Positions 35,794 through 45,619 of a stretch of 64,000 nucleotides of DNA are shown in pieces. The stretch comes from Cyanidium caldarium (taxonomy: Eukaryota; Rhodophyta; Bangiophyceae; Cyanidiales; Cyanidiaceae). The position numbers and the translations under genes were made by a program. Under the pieces are notes generated by a model. That model was not told the DNA's origin and made no database searches. It saw only the letters and a program-made list of their open reading frames with translations. The stretch spans positions 248,001 through 312,000 of the forward strand of contig JANCYW010000015.1 of assembly GCA_026184775.1 (NCBI GenBank), written 5' to 3'. The number at the start of each line of letters is the position of its first letter. Position 1 is the stretch's first letter.

Positions 35794-38304
35794 ATGGTGC
35801 GGCAGAAACCCCGCGATGGGGACTCCAGCGCAATTGGCAGCATCTCTCATCGCGCGTCACCATCCCAGCGGGGTCTGAAGGGTTTCTCGTCGCTGGGATT
35901 GGATGGCAAAACGGTGGTGCGCGCCCTGCTGCGCAAGGGCTACACGTTCCCGACGCCGATCCAGCGTCGCATGATACCGGTGGTGTTGAGTGGGCGTGAT
36001 GTGGTGGCTATGGCGCGCACGGGTTCGGGTAAGACGGCGGCGTTTTTGTGTCCGCTGATTCAGCGGGTGGCGTCTGGCGGGACGGAGCGGGTGGGTGTGC
36101 GGGCGCTGATACTGTCGCCGACGCGGGAGCTGGCCGTGCAGACGTTTGGCTTCTTGCGCGACTATGCGCGGTATGTCGTGGTGCGAGCGGGTCTGGTGGT
36201 GGGTGGTGAGTCGCTGGAGGCGCAGTTTGCGCTGCTGGCGGGCAATCCGGAGGTGTTGGTGGCCACGCCCGGTCGCCTGCGGCAGCTGTTGCAGCAAGTG
36301 CCCGGTTTCGGGCTGCACGCGGTGGAGGTGGCGGTGTTCGACGAGGCCGACCGTCTCTGGGAGGGTTCGTTGCTGCGCGAAACCCTGGCCATTGTGGAGG
36401 CGCTGGATGCGCGGGCGGCCGGTGGTGACGGCAGCGCTGCCTGTCAGAAAGTGCTGGTGTCGGCCACCATGCCCGCGGCGTTGGCGGAGTTTTCGCGCGC
36501 GGCGTTACGGGAGCCGCAACTGGTGCGACTCGATGTGGAGCGGCTGTTGTCGCCGGCGGTGACGCTGGAGTTTTTCGTATGTCGTGAGGACGAGAAACCG
36601 GCGGCGCTGTCGTTTCTTTTGCGCCAGGTGCTGCCGCAGTCGCACCGGGTGGTGGTGTTTGTGGCCACGCGCCACCACGCCGAGTATTTGGCGATGCTGC
36701 TGTCGAAGCACCTCCAGCGATCCTGTGCGGTGGTGCACGGCCACATGGATCAAGCGGCGCGCAACGACGCCGTGCAGGCCTTTCGGCGCCAAACGGTGCC
36801 GTTGCTGCTGGTGACCGATGTGGCTGCGCGCGGCATCGACTTTCCGTTTCTGGAGGCGGTCGTCAACTACGACTTTCCGTCCACGCCCAAACTCTTCGTG
36901 CATCGGTGCGGTCGCGTCGGGCGAGCCGGCCGCGCCGGCGTCTGTCTGTCGCTGGCGGCCACGGCGGACGAGCTGGCCGCCATGGCCGATGTGTACCTGT
37001 TTCTGGGGTACACGCTGACGGCCGCGAGGAGAGAGGCGACGGCACCGCCGTACGGCCGCCTCTCCGAGGCGCTGTTGGCGGCGGAGGTGGAGACGGTGCG
37101 CAACGCGCATCACATCGATATCGATCTGGAAAGTCAGTATCGCACCGCCATGCGCGCCTCTGGGCTGGTGCAACGGACGCGGCCGGCGCCGTCGGCGGCC
37201 TCGGTGGTGCGCGTCAAGACGCTGTTCGGGGGCGTGTCGCGCGTGCCGCTACACCCACGATTCGAGGGCGATGAGCTGGTGCCAGAAGTGGATGGTGCTG
37301 CTGCGACATCGTCGCTGACCGCGGCGCGCTTGATCCAATGGCGCCCGCCCGATACCGTCGTGCCGCGACTGCCCAACGCCCGCATCGCCGCAACCGAACG
37401 GAGGGGTGAGACTACGGCCGATACGGCCCCACAACTGCTCGCAGAGTTAGACACCCGCGATGATTTACCCGAGCAGAATTCTTGTGATGTGATGGAGCCG
37501 CACGCATGCATGCCCGCGCCATCCGTCGAGAAACGCGACGCCCCCGCTCCCTTACGCTGCTCGTCGCTCCCCCAAGTCGCGGCGCCCGTCGCCCGCCGCG
37601 CCGCCAAGAGGCAGCGCCGGGAAGCGTGCCTGGCCGAACAGCGCCAATACTCCTTGCCAAGCTACCACGAGCACTCCCGCGCGACGGCTCGATGGCGTGA
37701 GGAGGCACTCGGCGTGGAGCGTGTGCATGACGCCGTGCTCGATCTGCAGCCGGATGACCCGGCGGGGCGCGCGCTGGCCGAATCGGCCACCGACGGGGAC
37801 GCTGTCGCACCGACCGCCCGACTGCGCATGCAGTGGGATCAACGCAAGAAAAAGTACGTCCGGGTGGATGCGCGTCTCGGCAATGTGAACGATCCGCGCG
37901 TGCGCCGCGCCCTGCGCAAAGCACCACGGGCGTCAGCGGCCGCCGATGACTCGACGCGTTACCTCCAATGGGCACGCAAGACGCGCGCCCGTGTGCAGCG
38001 CGTCGGCGAGGAGGCGGATCCGGCGGTGGCGGCGCTGGCCCTCGGCACCGTGCGCCGACCGGATTATCGACGCGGTGGCCGTCGCTCCCACAACAGGCGA
38101 CCGCCGCCGCCGCCGCCGCTCGGCATGGGCATCGACACCGACCGCCTGCGCGCCCATGCGGCTGTCGCCGAGGCCGCATCGGGCGGTCGCCCCGCCGGTG
38201 GCCAGTTGCGCCCGCCCTCCCAGATTCGCAAACAACGCGAGCGACTGGCCGCTCGACGGGAAGCGCTACGACGACGTCCGCGCCGGAAAACCGGTGCCCG
38301 ATAA
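35794..38304 (+). CDS. DBP10: DEAD-box RNA helicase Dbp10/DDX54
   Basis: 836 residues from the ATG at 35794 (MVRQKPRDG); earlier in-frame ATGs would overlap the divergent bZIP gene. Q-motif region GFSSLGLDGKTVV...PTPIQ, Walker A ARTGSGKT (74-81), SPTRELA, DEAD (183-186), SAT, then the C-terminal helicase domain with HGHMDQ, DVAARGIDFP and HRCGRVGRAGR. The C-terminal DBP10CT signature appears as MQWDQRKKKYVRVDARLG. Dbp10 acts in the nucleolus during assembly of the 60S ribosomal subunit near the peptidyl-transferase centre. Basic, Arg-rich tail. Two more ribosome-assembly genes (bystin, MAK11) are in this window, but not adjacent enough to suggest a unit. Confidence 0.93.
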   Translation: MVRQKPRDGDSSAIGSISHRASPSQRGLKGFSSLGLDGKTVVRALLRKGYTFPTPIQRRMIPVVLSGRDVVAMARTGSGKTAAFLCPLIQRVASGGTERVGVRALILSPTRELAVQTFGFLRDYARYVVVRAGLVVGGESLEAQFALLAGNPEVLVATPGRLRQLLQQVPGFGLHAVEVAVFDEADRLWEGSLLRETLAIVEALDARAAGGDGSAACQKVLVSATMPAALAEFSRAALREPQLVRLDVERLLSPAVTLEFFVCREDEKPAALSFLLRQVLPQSHRVVVFVATRHHAEYLAMLLSKHLQRSCAVVHGHMDQAARNDAVQAFRRQTVPLLLVTDVAARGIDFPFLEAVVNYDFPSTPKLFVHRCGRVGRAGRAGVCLSLAATADELAAMADVYLFLGYTLTAARREATAPPYGRLSEALLAAEVETVRNAHHIDIDLESQYRTAMRASGLVQRTRPAPSAASVVRVKTLFGGVSRVPLHPRFEGDELVPEVDGAAATSSLTAARLIQWRPPDTVVPRLPNARIAATERRGETTADTAPQLLAELDTRDDLPEQNSCDVMEPHACMPAPSVEKRDAPAPLRCSSLPQVAAPVARRAAKRQRREACLAEQRQYSLPSYHEHSRATARWREEALGVERVHDAVLDLQPDDPAGRALAESATDGDAVAPTARLRMQWDQRKKKYVRVDARLGNVNDPRVRRALRKAPRASAAADDSTRYLQWARKTRARVQRVGEEADPAVAALALGTVRRPDYRRGGRRSHNRRPPPPPPLGMGIDTDRLRAHAAVAEAASGGRPAGGQLRPPSQIRKQRERLAARREALRRRPRRKTGAR

Positions 38305-38332
38305 AACGACACCGCTTTCTGTGGATGGTTCT

Positions 38333-39562
38333 TCACGGGGCGCCGCGTAACGCACCGCTCACCAGCGCCCAGTGGTCGCCCACAGCCGACGCAACCAGCA
38401 GCGCCGCGACTGCCCACGCCAGCGCCATCGACGCCTGCTGCGTCCGGTCGGGCGGCGATGGCGGCGGCCGTGGCTCCAACACATCTGCATGCGCCGCAAA
38501 CACCTGCTGCAGCAACGCGTCGTCGGGCGGCACATTGTGCCCAGCCGCTTCGGGGTATTCGCCGAGCAGCCGATAGCCGCCGGGCGGATTCGGCAGCGCC
38601 GCGCTCTCCGCCGACGACTTGGGCAGCACCCACGGCGCGCACCCAAACACCCGCCACGGTTGCGCGTACGTATGCCACAACAGTCCGCACCCGACAGCCC
38701 GCATCGACGGTCGCTGCACCCGATACAGCGGCCGAAAGGTGTACGCCTGGATGAAGCTGCGCACAAACGCCCGCCGCCGGTCGATCTCCCGTATCGACAG
38801 CGCCACGTTGTCCTCCTGGTCCACCAGCAGCGGATTCAGCAGCACCCATACCCACGCATCGGTCGGGATGGTCGCGTCGTCGGCTTGTGTGTTCAGCATC
38901 GCCTTTTCGATATCGGTCACGACGGGCAGGCCGCGCCGATTCTCCGGCGCCATGAACACCACGATGCGCCGCACCGCACCGGATGGGGCGCACTCGTCGT
39001 CCCAATCCACCGCCGAGCTGACCCGGGTGGCCAGCGAGCGCGACGACAGGCGCGACTCGACCTGATCGCCCAGCGGCTCGCTCCAACGCGTCCACTGCTG
39101 CTGCCATATCGCGCGCGCCACCGCCGCCGTGCCCTCCGACAAGAACACCAACCGCACCAGCGGATACAGCGACTGCCGCGCCCACGCCTGATCGGCCATG
39201 ATCTCCACTCCCAGGCGCAAACCCAGCCGTATCAGCAACTGCTCCGAGAAGGGCACCGTGTCCTCCACCAGGCCGTGCACCCCCGGCAACAACACCTGGC
39301 ACTGCAACCGCCGCTCACAGGCCATGGCCCCTGCCACCAACGCCCGCGCCGCCTTTTGCACCACCTCCCCCGGGTCAGTGGGTAAGCGCACGCCATCTAG
39401 ATCCGGCGCTGAAGGGGCGTCTGCCAGCGCCACGGCTCTCCGCACAGGTGCCCGCAGCGCTCGTCGAGCGGGTGGACGTTGTGCACGATGCAGTGTCTGT
39501 TCGCCGTGCAGAGAGAGTCGCGGCGGGTGACTGCATGGCACTGCCACACACCAAGCCAGCAT
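38333..39562 (-). CDS. DUF1995 plastid protein with C-terminal membrane span
   Basis: 409 residues. An Arg/Ala-rich N-terminus (1-50) fits a plastid transit peptide. The DUF1995 domain covers about 57-340: PGEVVQKAARALVAGAM, QCQVLLPG, RRIVVFMAPENRRG, VVTDIEKA, and RSFIQAYTFRPLYRVQRPSMR, ending with the conserved GGYRLLGEYPE. The family occurs in cyanobacteria and plastids; the plant member LPA3 helps assemble photosystem II, while most members are unstudied. A hydrophobic stretch near the end (MALAWAVAALLVASAVGDHW) may tie this copy to the thylakoid or envelope. Convergent with DBP10, 28 bp apart. Confidence 0.8.
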   Translation of the reverse strand: MLAWCVAVPCSHPPRLSLHGEQTLHRAQRPPARRALRAPVRRAVALADAPSAPDLDGVRLPTDPGEVVQKAARALVAGAMACERRLQCQVLLPGVHGLVEDTVPFSEQLLIRLGLRLGVEIMADQAWARQSLYPLVRLVFLSEGTAAVARAIWQQQWTRWSEPLGDQVESRLSSRSLATRVSSAVDWDDECAPSGAVRRIVVFMAPENRRGLPVVTDIEKAMLNTQADDATIPTDAWVWVLLNPLLVDQEDNVALSIREIDRRRAFVRSFIQAYTFRPLYRVQRPSMRAVGCGLLWHTYAQPWRVFGCAPWVLPKSSAESAALPNPPGGYRLLGEYPEAAGHNVPPDDALLQQVFAAHADVLEPRPPPSPPDRTQQASMALAWAVAALLVASAVGDHWALVSGALRGAP

Positions 39563-39692
39563 TTCGCGCCTCTTATCGATATGCTATGCAGTGTTCGGCG
39601 TGGTGGAGTGCAGTGCGGGTGCGAGATGTTTCTGCATTCCGTCCGTCAGCGCGCGCTCCCCAATCCGCCACACGCGCACGCATTTCGTCGGC

Positions 39693-39740
39693 CTGCCTGT
39701 TTGTTTGCTTGTGAGTCTGTCTGTCTGTCTGCTTGTCTGC
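39693..39740. repeat. TGTC/TTGT tetranucleotide repeat
   Basis: Imperfect tetranucleotide tract (tgtttgtttgct...gtctgtctgtctg) about 60-100 bp upstream of the bystin start codon, in the shared promoter with the DUF1995 gene. Confidence 0.85.
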
Positions 39741-39796
39741 TACAGAGGCGATCGTTGCGCGTTGGGAGAGTCTGCGACCGCATCGACTCGAAAGAA

Positions 39797-41239
39797 ATGC
39801 CGCAGAAATCAACACTGCACAAGGTGCGGGAGGGAGGGGTGAAGAAGCGGGCACGGATCAAGGCGGTGCGGCATGCGGTAGCGCTGCCCGAGGCGTTGGG
39901 AGAGTGGCGACGGCCGGAGCTGGCGTTGGAGCGGCGGACGGAGCGACGGGCGCAGATGCGGGCCCGACGGAGCGGACAGGGAGAGGGGGAAGAGCGTGGC
40001 GGAGATGAGACGGTGGACTGGAGGATGGGTCGGCGCATTATGCGGGCAGCGCGGGAGCAGATGGCGGAGTTGGTGGAGGAGGAACAGCCGGCGGGTGCGG
40101 GGCCGCTCGAGCGACGACGGCGACGGCGACAACAGCCACGTTCAAAGCAGACCGACGCCTCCAGCGACGAAAACGAAGATGAGGACGGGCGCTGGGCCGA
40201 TCAGGTGCAGGCGGAGTGGCAGGAGAGTCAATGGGAGGCGCTGCGGGTCACCGACGAAGAGGAGGCGGCGCTGACGGCGTTTGACACCGAGGGACGACGA
40301 CCAGGCGGCAACGTGCACTTTGCCGACGAGGTGCTGGCGCTGGTGCAAGGCGGGGATGCCAAGCGGGTGGCGGCGGGTCTCCCATCGCCTGTTGCGGACG
40401 CCGTTCGTGTGGATGCTCGCATCGTCCGCGTGTATCGGGCAGTGGGCGAGCTGATGCGCACCTACACCTCGGGCAAAGTGCCGAAAGCGTTCAAGCTGAT
40501 CCCGTCGTTGCACAACTGGGAGGAGGTGATGGAGATGACGCGGCCGGAGCAGTGGTCGGCGCCGGCCGTGTACGTGGCCACGCGCACTTTCACCTCCAAC
40601 TTGAACGCGTCGGCGGCCGAGCGCTTCTATCGGCTGGTGTTGTTGCCGCGCTGTCGCGAGGATATCGCTGCGCATCACAAACTCAACTTTCACCTGTATC
40701 AGGCGCTGCACAAGGCGACCTTCAAGCCGGCGGCGTTCTACAAGGGGCTGGTGCTGCCGCTGGCCGCCGACGGGTGCACGCTGCGGGAGGCGGCGCTGTT
40801 CAGCTCGGTGCTGCAACGCGTCAGCATTCCGGTGCTGCATTCCGCGGCGGCACTGCTGTTGCTGGCGCGCCTGCCGTACTCGGGACCCACCTCGGTGTTC
40901 ATTCGCACGCTGCTGGACAAGAAATACGCGCTGCCGTACAAAGTGATCGACGCGCTGGTGGAGCATTTCGTGGCGGTGCGGGACGATCCGCGCGCCTTTC
41001 CGGTGCTGTGGCATCAGAGCCTGCTGGTGTTCGCGCAGCGTTACCGCACCGAGCTCACCCGCGAACAGAAAGAGGCGCTGAAGCTGTTGATGCGCGCCAA
41101 ACATCACCACCAGATCACGCCGGAAATACGGCGCGAACTCTTCAGCAGCCGCTGCCGCGGTGAGCACGCCGACCCCGACGCTAACACCCTCGCCGTCGCC
41201 ATGGCCGAAGAGCAGCACTCTTCTTTCATGCAAACGTGA
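39797..41239 (+). CDS. BYSL: Bystin / Enp1, 40S ribosome assembly factor
   Basis: 480 residues from the ATG at 39797 (MPQKSTLHK); the open frame extends upstream through non-homologous sequence. N-terminal ~190 residues are charged; the bystin domain then runs to the end: LMRTYTSGKVPKAFKLIPSL, NWEEVMEMTRPEQWS, ATRTFTSNLNASAAERFYR, LPYSGPTSVFIRTLLDKKYAL, and a C-terminal VLWHQSLLVFAQRYRTELTREQ. Enp1/bystin is a stable component of pre-40S particles, needed for 18S rRNA processing and export. Convergent with the aminotransferase-like gene, only 31 bp between stops. Confidence 0.95.
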   Translation: MPQKSTLHKVREGGVKKRARIKAVRHAVALPEALGEWRRPELALERRTERRAQMRARRSGQGEGEERGGDETVDWRMGRRIMRAAREQMAELVEEEQPAGAGPLERRRRRRQQPRSKQTDASSDENEDEDGRWADQVQAEWQESQWEALRVTDEEEAALTAFDTEGRRPGGNVHFADEVLALVQGGDAKRVAAGLPSPVADAVRVDARIVRVYRAVGELMRTYTSGKVPKAFKLIPSLHNWEEVMEMTRPEQWSAPAVYVATRTFTSNLNASAAERFYRLVLLPRCREDIAAHHKLNFHLYQALHKATFKPAAFYKGLVLPLAADGCTLREAALFSSVLQRVSIPVLHSAAALLLLARLPYSGPTSVFIRTLLDKKYALPYKVIDALVEHFVAVRDDPRAFPVLWHQSLLVFAQRYRTELTREQKEALKLLMRAKHHHQITPEIRRELFSSRCRGEHADPDANTLAVAMAEEQHSSFMQT

Positions 41240-41270
41240 ACGAGAGAACAGGGTGTGGCACGTTCGCCTG

Positions 41271-42452
41271 TCATATCGGAGTGCAGGTGCGCTCCATTTC
41301 CTCCAGCGTCCACTGGCGGAGGCGAGTGGCCCAATGCGCAGAAGATGGCGCCGGCTGCCACTCGCCGTACGGCGCCGCGCCAGGCACCGCCACCTGAATG
41401 TGCGCGATAGGCACCACCACGCGCCCGGCGGAGACCAGAAATGCCGCCGTCCATTGCGGCATGTCGCGGAGGCGGGGCACCGGATGTCGGCGCATCGCCA
41501 CGCCGTGTCGCTGGCAGGCGCGCATCAACAAGTCGCGCATGTGGCCGTGTAGCACCTGCTCGTCGGGTACGACCACCTCGGCGTCATCGTAAACGAAGAC
41601 GATGTTGCTGGTAAGGCCCTCGTGCACGATCCAGTCGGCGGCGACGGATTCATCGTCTAGAATGGCGCCCTCTCGACTGATGATAACCACCTCGTCGGTG
41701 AGCGGCGACAGGCGGGCCTGCTCCAGCGGTTGTCGCGCCCGCACCCACGCGCTCTGTTTGGCGAGCGCACAAGGCCGCGGCGGTGCGGCGTGGAACTCGA
41801 CCCGCGCAGGATGTGCGGTGGCGTCCACAGACGAAGATGGATGAGGCAGCGGCGGCAGTCGAGCACACCGGACGATCAAGTGCGGCGGAAGGTGCCGAGA
41901 CACATCGTCCGCCGGGTGTGTCGCATCGATACGGCAGCACTCGGAACACCGGAGCGGCGCATACACCGCAAACATCCACTCTGCAGCCTCCTCTGGAGGT
42001 GCAGCGCCACAACGGCAACAACGAACGCCTTGCCGAGCGCCCCGCACCGCCGCCAGAAGTCGTCGCTCCATCGCCGACTCTACACCAGCGACGTCTTCGA
42101 GCGGCACCCCTGTGTCTCCGTTCTCCGCCTCCAGCAGCAGCAGCAGCAGCAATCGGCGCGACTCGATCAACCGCCGCACATGATACCCCACGTGTACCAC
42201 AGCGCACCCGTTGTGAATTGTCCGCGCCGCAGTGTACACGCCCGGCACGAACAACCCGATAAACGCCGCGGCCGACTCGGCCTGCCTCCACGCCTCCCAC
42301 CACCGATGGTCGGCCGCGGGGGCCTCTCGCAGAAACTGCACGGCGTGCCGCTTTTTGAGGCTCCCACTGTCCTCTTTCATCAGCGTCGTTTCATCCAACG
42401 CCAGACCCATCACCACATCATGAGGACACTCCTCCTCCTCCTCCTCCTCCAT
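41271..42452 (-). CDS. Class IV PLP aminotransferase-like protein
   Basis: 393 residues from the ATG at 42452; the open frame continues to a GTG at 42512. The fold-type IV pattern is seen in PGVYTAARTIHNGCAVVHVGYHVRRL near the start, a Lys in LAKQSAWVRAR (about residue 232, the expected PLP-binding position), and VHEGLTSNIVFVY...LLMRACQRHGVAM near the end. It resembles the plant D-amino-acid aminotransferase-like proteins and 4-amino-4-deoxychorismate lyase relatives; substrate unknown. Odd points: a Glu run of seven residues at the start encoded by a CTC repeat, and two CxxC-like clusters (CCRCG and CSECC, about 145-173) that could bind zinc and are not usual for the family. Divergent from VDAC. 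Confidence 0.78.
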   Translation of the reverse strand: MEEEEEEECPHDVVMGLALDETTLMKEDSGSLKKRHAVQFLREAPAADHRWWEAWRQAESAAAFIGLFVPGVYTAARTIHNGCAVVHVGYHVRRLIESRRLLLLLLLEAENGDTGVPLEDVAGVESAMERRLLAAVRGARQGVRCCRCGAAPPEEAAEWMFAVYAPLRCSECCRIDATHPADDVSRHLPPHLIVRCARLPPLPHPSSSVDATAHPARVEFHAAPPRPCALAKQSAWVRARQPLEQARLSPLTDEVVIISREGAILDDESVAADWIVHEGLTSNIVFVYDDAEVVVPDEQVLHGHMRDLLMRACQRHGVAMRRHPVPRLRDMPQWTAAFLVSAGRVVVPIAHIQVAVPGAAPYGEWQPAPSSAHWATRLRQWTLEEMERTCTPI

Positions 42453-42763
42453 CCACGCGGTGCGCGCGTCTCTCAGCGCACCCGTCGCGGGTTTCTCCCG
42501 ACCTCCGCGCACGCTGCCCGGTGCGATCGCCCGAAATCGCGCGAGCGCGCGCGCGCGCGTTCAAACTTCTCCTTCCGCGCCGGAGGCGTGCGCGCGCGCC
42601 GCTCGGACCGGGGCGTTGGCGCAGCGGCTGCTTGCGGCGGACGTCGCGTCGGGTGTGGACGAGCTCGGGCACGCGTGTCAGTGCGTCACGTGTGCTTCGC
42701 ATTGCTGATCGGGGTCTGCAGGGTTGATCGTGCGGTTTATTCGGTTGAAGAAGCGATTCCACC
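42453..42763. other. Intergenic, VDAC promoter region with (GC)n
   Basis: 311 bp between divergent genes. Alternating GC at 42545-42557 can adopt Z-form DNA. VDAC starts in a strong context (ACCATGG at 42761-42767). No RNA gene seen. Confidence 0.55.
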
Positions 42764-43696
42764 ATGGTGATCAAGTTGTTCTCCAAGCTGGGCGACACCG
42801 CCCGCGCGGTGCTCACCGACGACTACGCGTTCGATAACAAGCTGACGGTGAAGAGCACCACCCAGAGTGGAGTGACGTATTCGGTGGTGGGGGTGCAGGG
42901 GGCGGGTGGGGCTATTGGTGCGGATTTTGGGGTCAAGTTCAAGTTGTCGCCGTCGGTGGCGGGATCGATCTTGGCGGGCAGTGCGGCGGCCAACACCATC
43001 ACCGCCAAGATGAATACGGCGGGTCGTATGAGCGTAGAGTCGGTACTAGAGGATGTGGCGGGCGTGAGTGGGCTGAAGGCGACGCTAGGCGGGAGTGCCA
43101 CCGAGGAGGTGCACGCGTCGAGTCTGTTGACCGAATTTATCGGCGCACACGTAGCGTTGAGCGCGCTGGCGGCGGTCAGCGGGGGCAGTGGCGCCGGCGG
43201 CAGCGACTCCAAGGCCAACGAGGTGTCGTCGCTGTTCCGATCGACCAACGTGAGCGGCACCCTGGTGACCGGCGCCGGTGGCTTTGCGGTGGGCGCCTCG
43301 GCCGACTACTGCGTCAACGATGGCGCGCTGACGCAGTACAGCGCGGCGGTCAGCTACGAGGATAACGGCGAGAGCGAGATCACCTTGTCGTGGGCCGGCC
43401 TGAGCAAGGCATTGTGTGCCAGCTACTCGCACGTCATATCCAAGGACATGAGCGTGGCCGCGGAGATCCAGCACCGGCGCTCGACCGGCGCCACGCTGCT
43501 CACCGTCGGCGGCAAGTTCGCGCTGGACGATGTGAGCACCGTGAAGGGCAAGATCGACTCGCACGGCGGGCTGTGCCTGGCGTACGTGCAGGAGGTACGT
43601 CCCAACACCACGCTCACCATTGCCTCGCGCGTGAATATGAATCAGTTGGACGTCGGCGGGCACCGAGTCGGGGTTTGTCTGGCGTACGAAGGGTAG
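42764..43696 (+). CDS. VDAC: Mitochondrial porin VDAC
   Basis: 310 residues, slightly longer than the usual ~280 because of a Gly/Ser loop near 145-152. Layout fits eukaryotic porin: a short N-terminal helix (LFSKLGDTARAVLTDDYAFDNKLTVK) and a series of amphipathic beta strands such as GVTYSVVGVQGAG, VSGTLVTGAGGFAVGASADY and SEITLSWAGLSKALCASYSHV, ending in a final strand HRVGVCLAYEG. It forms the 19-stranded barrel of the mitochondrial outer membrane for ATP, ADP and metabolite passage. No presequence, as expected, since it is inserted by TOM/SAM. Only one copy is seen in the window. Confidence 0.9.
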   Translation: MVIKLFSKLGDTARAVLTDDYAFDNKLTVKSTTQSGVTYSVVGVQGAGGAIGADFGVKFKLSPSVAGSILAGSAAANTITAKMNTAGRMSVESVLEDVAGVSGLKATLGGSATEEVHASSLLTEFIGAHVALSALAAVSGGSGAGGSDSKANEVSSLFRSTNVSGTLVTGAGGFAVGASADYCVNDGALTQYSAAVSYEDNGESEITLSWAGLSKALCASYSHVISKDMSVAAEIQHRRSTGATLLTVGGKFALDDVSTVKGKIDSHGGLCLAYVQEVRPNTTLTIASRVNMNQLDVGGHRVGVCLAYEG

Positions 43697-44267
43697 ATGG
43701 CGCAGCAGATCGCCCACGCCGCGCCGCGTGCGCATCAGATCGGAAGGACGTAGCCAGAGAGGATTAGCCTCAAAAGCGCCTCCGTGTTAAAGGGTCGAAC
43801 TTCTCGCCTCCATTTAGACCCCTCAAGTTCCCCGGGAGAAGCGGGACGCGCCGCTGCTCCCCCCGGTTATTCCTCTCCCAGCAAACAGGCGTGGTGGTGA
43901 CATGCTGCAGCAGGTTCGCCCACCCCCGTCCCTCTCGATGCGCGCAGCACGGAGCGCACGGATAGAGCGCAGAATCCGAACGATGCACAGGACAGCGCTC
44001 CTGCGCGCGACTGCTCCGAGTGGATCGCGCGATTTGCCTTGGACGCGTCCATCGTGAGCTCCCGTTGAACGCACCGCACAGTCCGTCGTGAGCGACGCCT
44101 GATGGATTCCAGGCGAGCGCATCGCACACCATCACCAGCACCGCGTATGAACATGATCGACGTATAGTTCAATCCCCACCTGATGCCCCGAAAAGCAGGC
44201 TAGGCTTCGTGAAACGTGCCCCTCGATGAGGGCGGGCGCACAACCTGCTGTCGCCGACGCGTCGTGA
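43697..44267. other. Intergenic, 571 bp
   Basis: 3' flank of VDAC and 5' side of the broken reading frame. Contains scattered GGTCGAAC-like strings but no tRNA fold. Nothing else recognised. Confidence 0.5.
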
Positions 44268-45196
44268 CCCGTTTCCGTCAAGCGGTTGCTGGCGTTCCTG
44301 AAGCGGGTGGAGAAGAGAAGGGAGTTGGAGCTGTTGGAGACGACGCCCAAAAAGCACACCGCTATCTCCTGTTACCGCGATGGGGCCTTGCCGGGGCGCT
44401 TCGACCTGCCAGCGGTGCACTGGACGGTCGACGCGTTTGTGTACCGTAGGAGCGGGTTTCGCCGCCGCGGCGGCCTCATCGTGCACCCGATGTCGGTGCG
44501 CGAGTTCGAGGGTGTGGAGAAGGATGCTGCTGAAGCGTTTACTCGGGCAGACGCCGAGGACAAGTACGGCAAGTTTCTGCGCTTTTTGAAGCTGGATAAC
44601 CCGACCATGTCGGAGGCGAAACCGGCGTTTCTGCCGGAACCGTGGCCCGCCCGGGGCACAGATCGCTCAGGGCGGTTGGAAGCCTTTCTGAACGACCCAC
44701 AGTGCGGTGCCTGGGTGAGCGATATGCCTCGGCGGTGGTGGAATGGGAGGACATGATGCTGAGGGGTGGAGGGCACGTGTCGACGAACGACGCATACACT
44801 GACTACGCCGGCAAGGTCGAGACAATGGCGGCGCCTTGCATCCTGAGGCAGGTCTACGACTGACTGAACCGCCACCCCAACGTTAACGAGGAGACGCGTG
44901 CCAACTTCAAGCGCGGTCTGTTTGCCAGCCGTCGCGAACCCGAGTTGCAGGAGCTGCTGCGGCAGCTCACCGAGCCGGAGCGCCCGATGTTTCTCGCCCT
45001 GCGTGGCATCGTGCGCGGCGGTGGTCCGAGCGCTGAAGATGGCGGCGCGCTGGAGCAACCCGCCAACGTTCGCATCCGTGGCGGCTGCGATGCGGGCTGT
45101 TGGTGGGTCGGCAGGTGGTGTTGGTGGCGATGCGGCTGCGCCGATGGGAATGGCGGCGACGAGGCGGCATGTTCGGGCGCGCCATTGTGGCGATAG
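44268..45196 (+). pseudogene. Remains of an unidentified protein-coding gene
   Basis: A protein-like reading (PVSVKRLLAFLKRVEKRREL... to RFLKLDNPTM...WVSDMPRRWW) opens at 44268 directly after a stop with no ATG until residue ~75. Similar-looking coding continues in another frame (VVEWEDMMLRGGGHVSTNDAY) and, after a stop at 44861-44863, goes on as HPNVNEETRANFKRGLF and LQELLRQLTEPERPMFLALRG to about 45196. Missing start, frame change and stop together suggest a decayed host gene; an alternative is a live gene with one or two short introns, since GT and AG sites exist near 44715 and 44850. The family is not recognised. The region is the largest stretch of the window without an intact protein gene. 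Confidence 0.5.
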
Positions 45197-45619
45197 GCAC
45201 GCCGAACCCGCTCCCAGGAGCGCCGAATGCATTTTGTCGCAACGCCGATCTGCCGATCCGATGGAACCACCTACTCTAGGACAGACGGGAGGGACGGCGC
45301 AACGGACTCGGCCGCGGACGCGGTGGTCACCCACCAGGGGATATCCGCCTGCGCAAGTGCACGCTCAGGGCGAATCAGAGTGGCAGAAAGACAGAGGGGG
45401 TGCGGATATTCTTTACGACACGCACTAGCAGTGCGAGAACGGTCCGGGGAGCTGCGGTAACGCACACGGCGCCCTCGTGGCAACGCTCGTACACTCAAGA
45501 TATGGATGCGGCCGGAATGCACACATCGTGTTCGGACAACGCCCGTTGACGGAACATGTAGCTGCGGGACGCAGGATCCGTAGGTGACGGCGTCTAGGCG
45601 AACAACGCCAACCGTTCCA
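45197..45619. other. Intergenic, 423 bp
   Basis: Between the broken frame and the 3' end of the TauE/SafE gene. Nothing recognisable; base composition is somewhat less GC-rich than in the genes. Confidence 0.45.

Noticed and set aside
35031-41239. Functional cluster of ribosome-assembly genes (Dbp10, bystin, Mak11)
   Set aside because: The genes are kilobases apart, on both strands and mixed with unrelated genes; three such genes among about 35 can be chance.
43785-43800. GGTCGAAC-like string as a tRNA T-arm (also TTCGAATTC at 23223)
   Set aside because: Flanking bases do not form a T-stem, acceptor or D-arm on either strand, also when read as a permuted tRNA.
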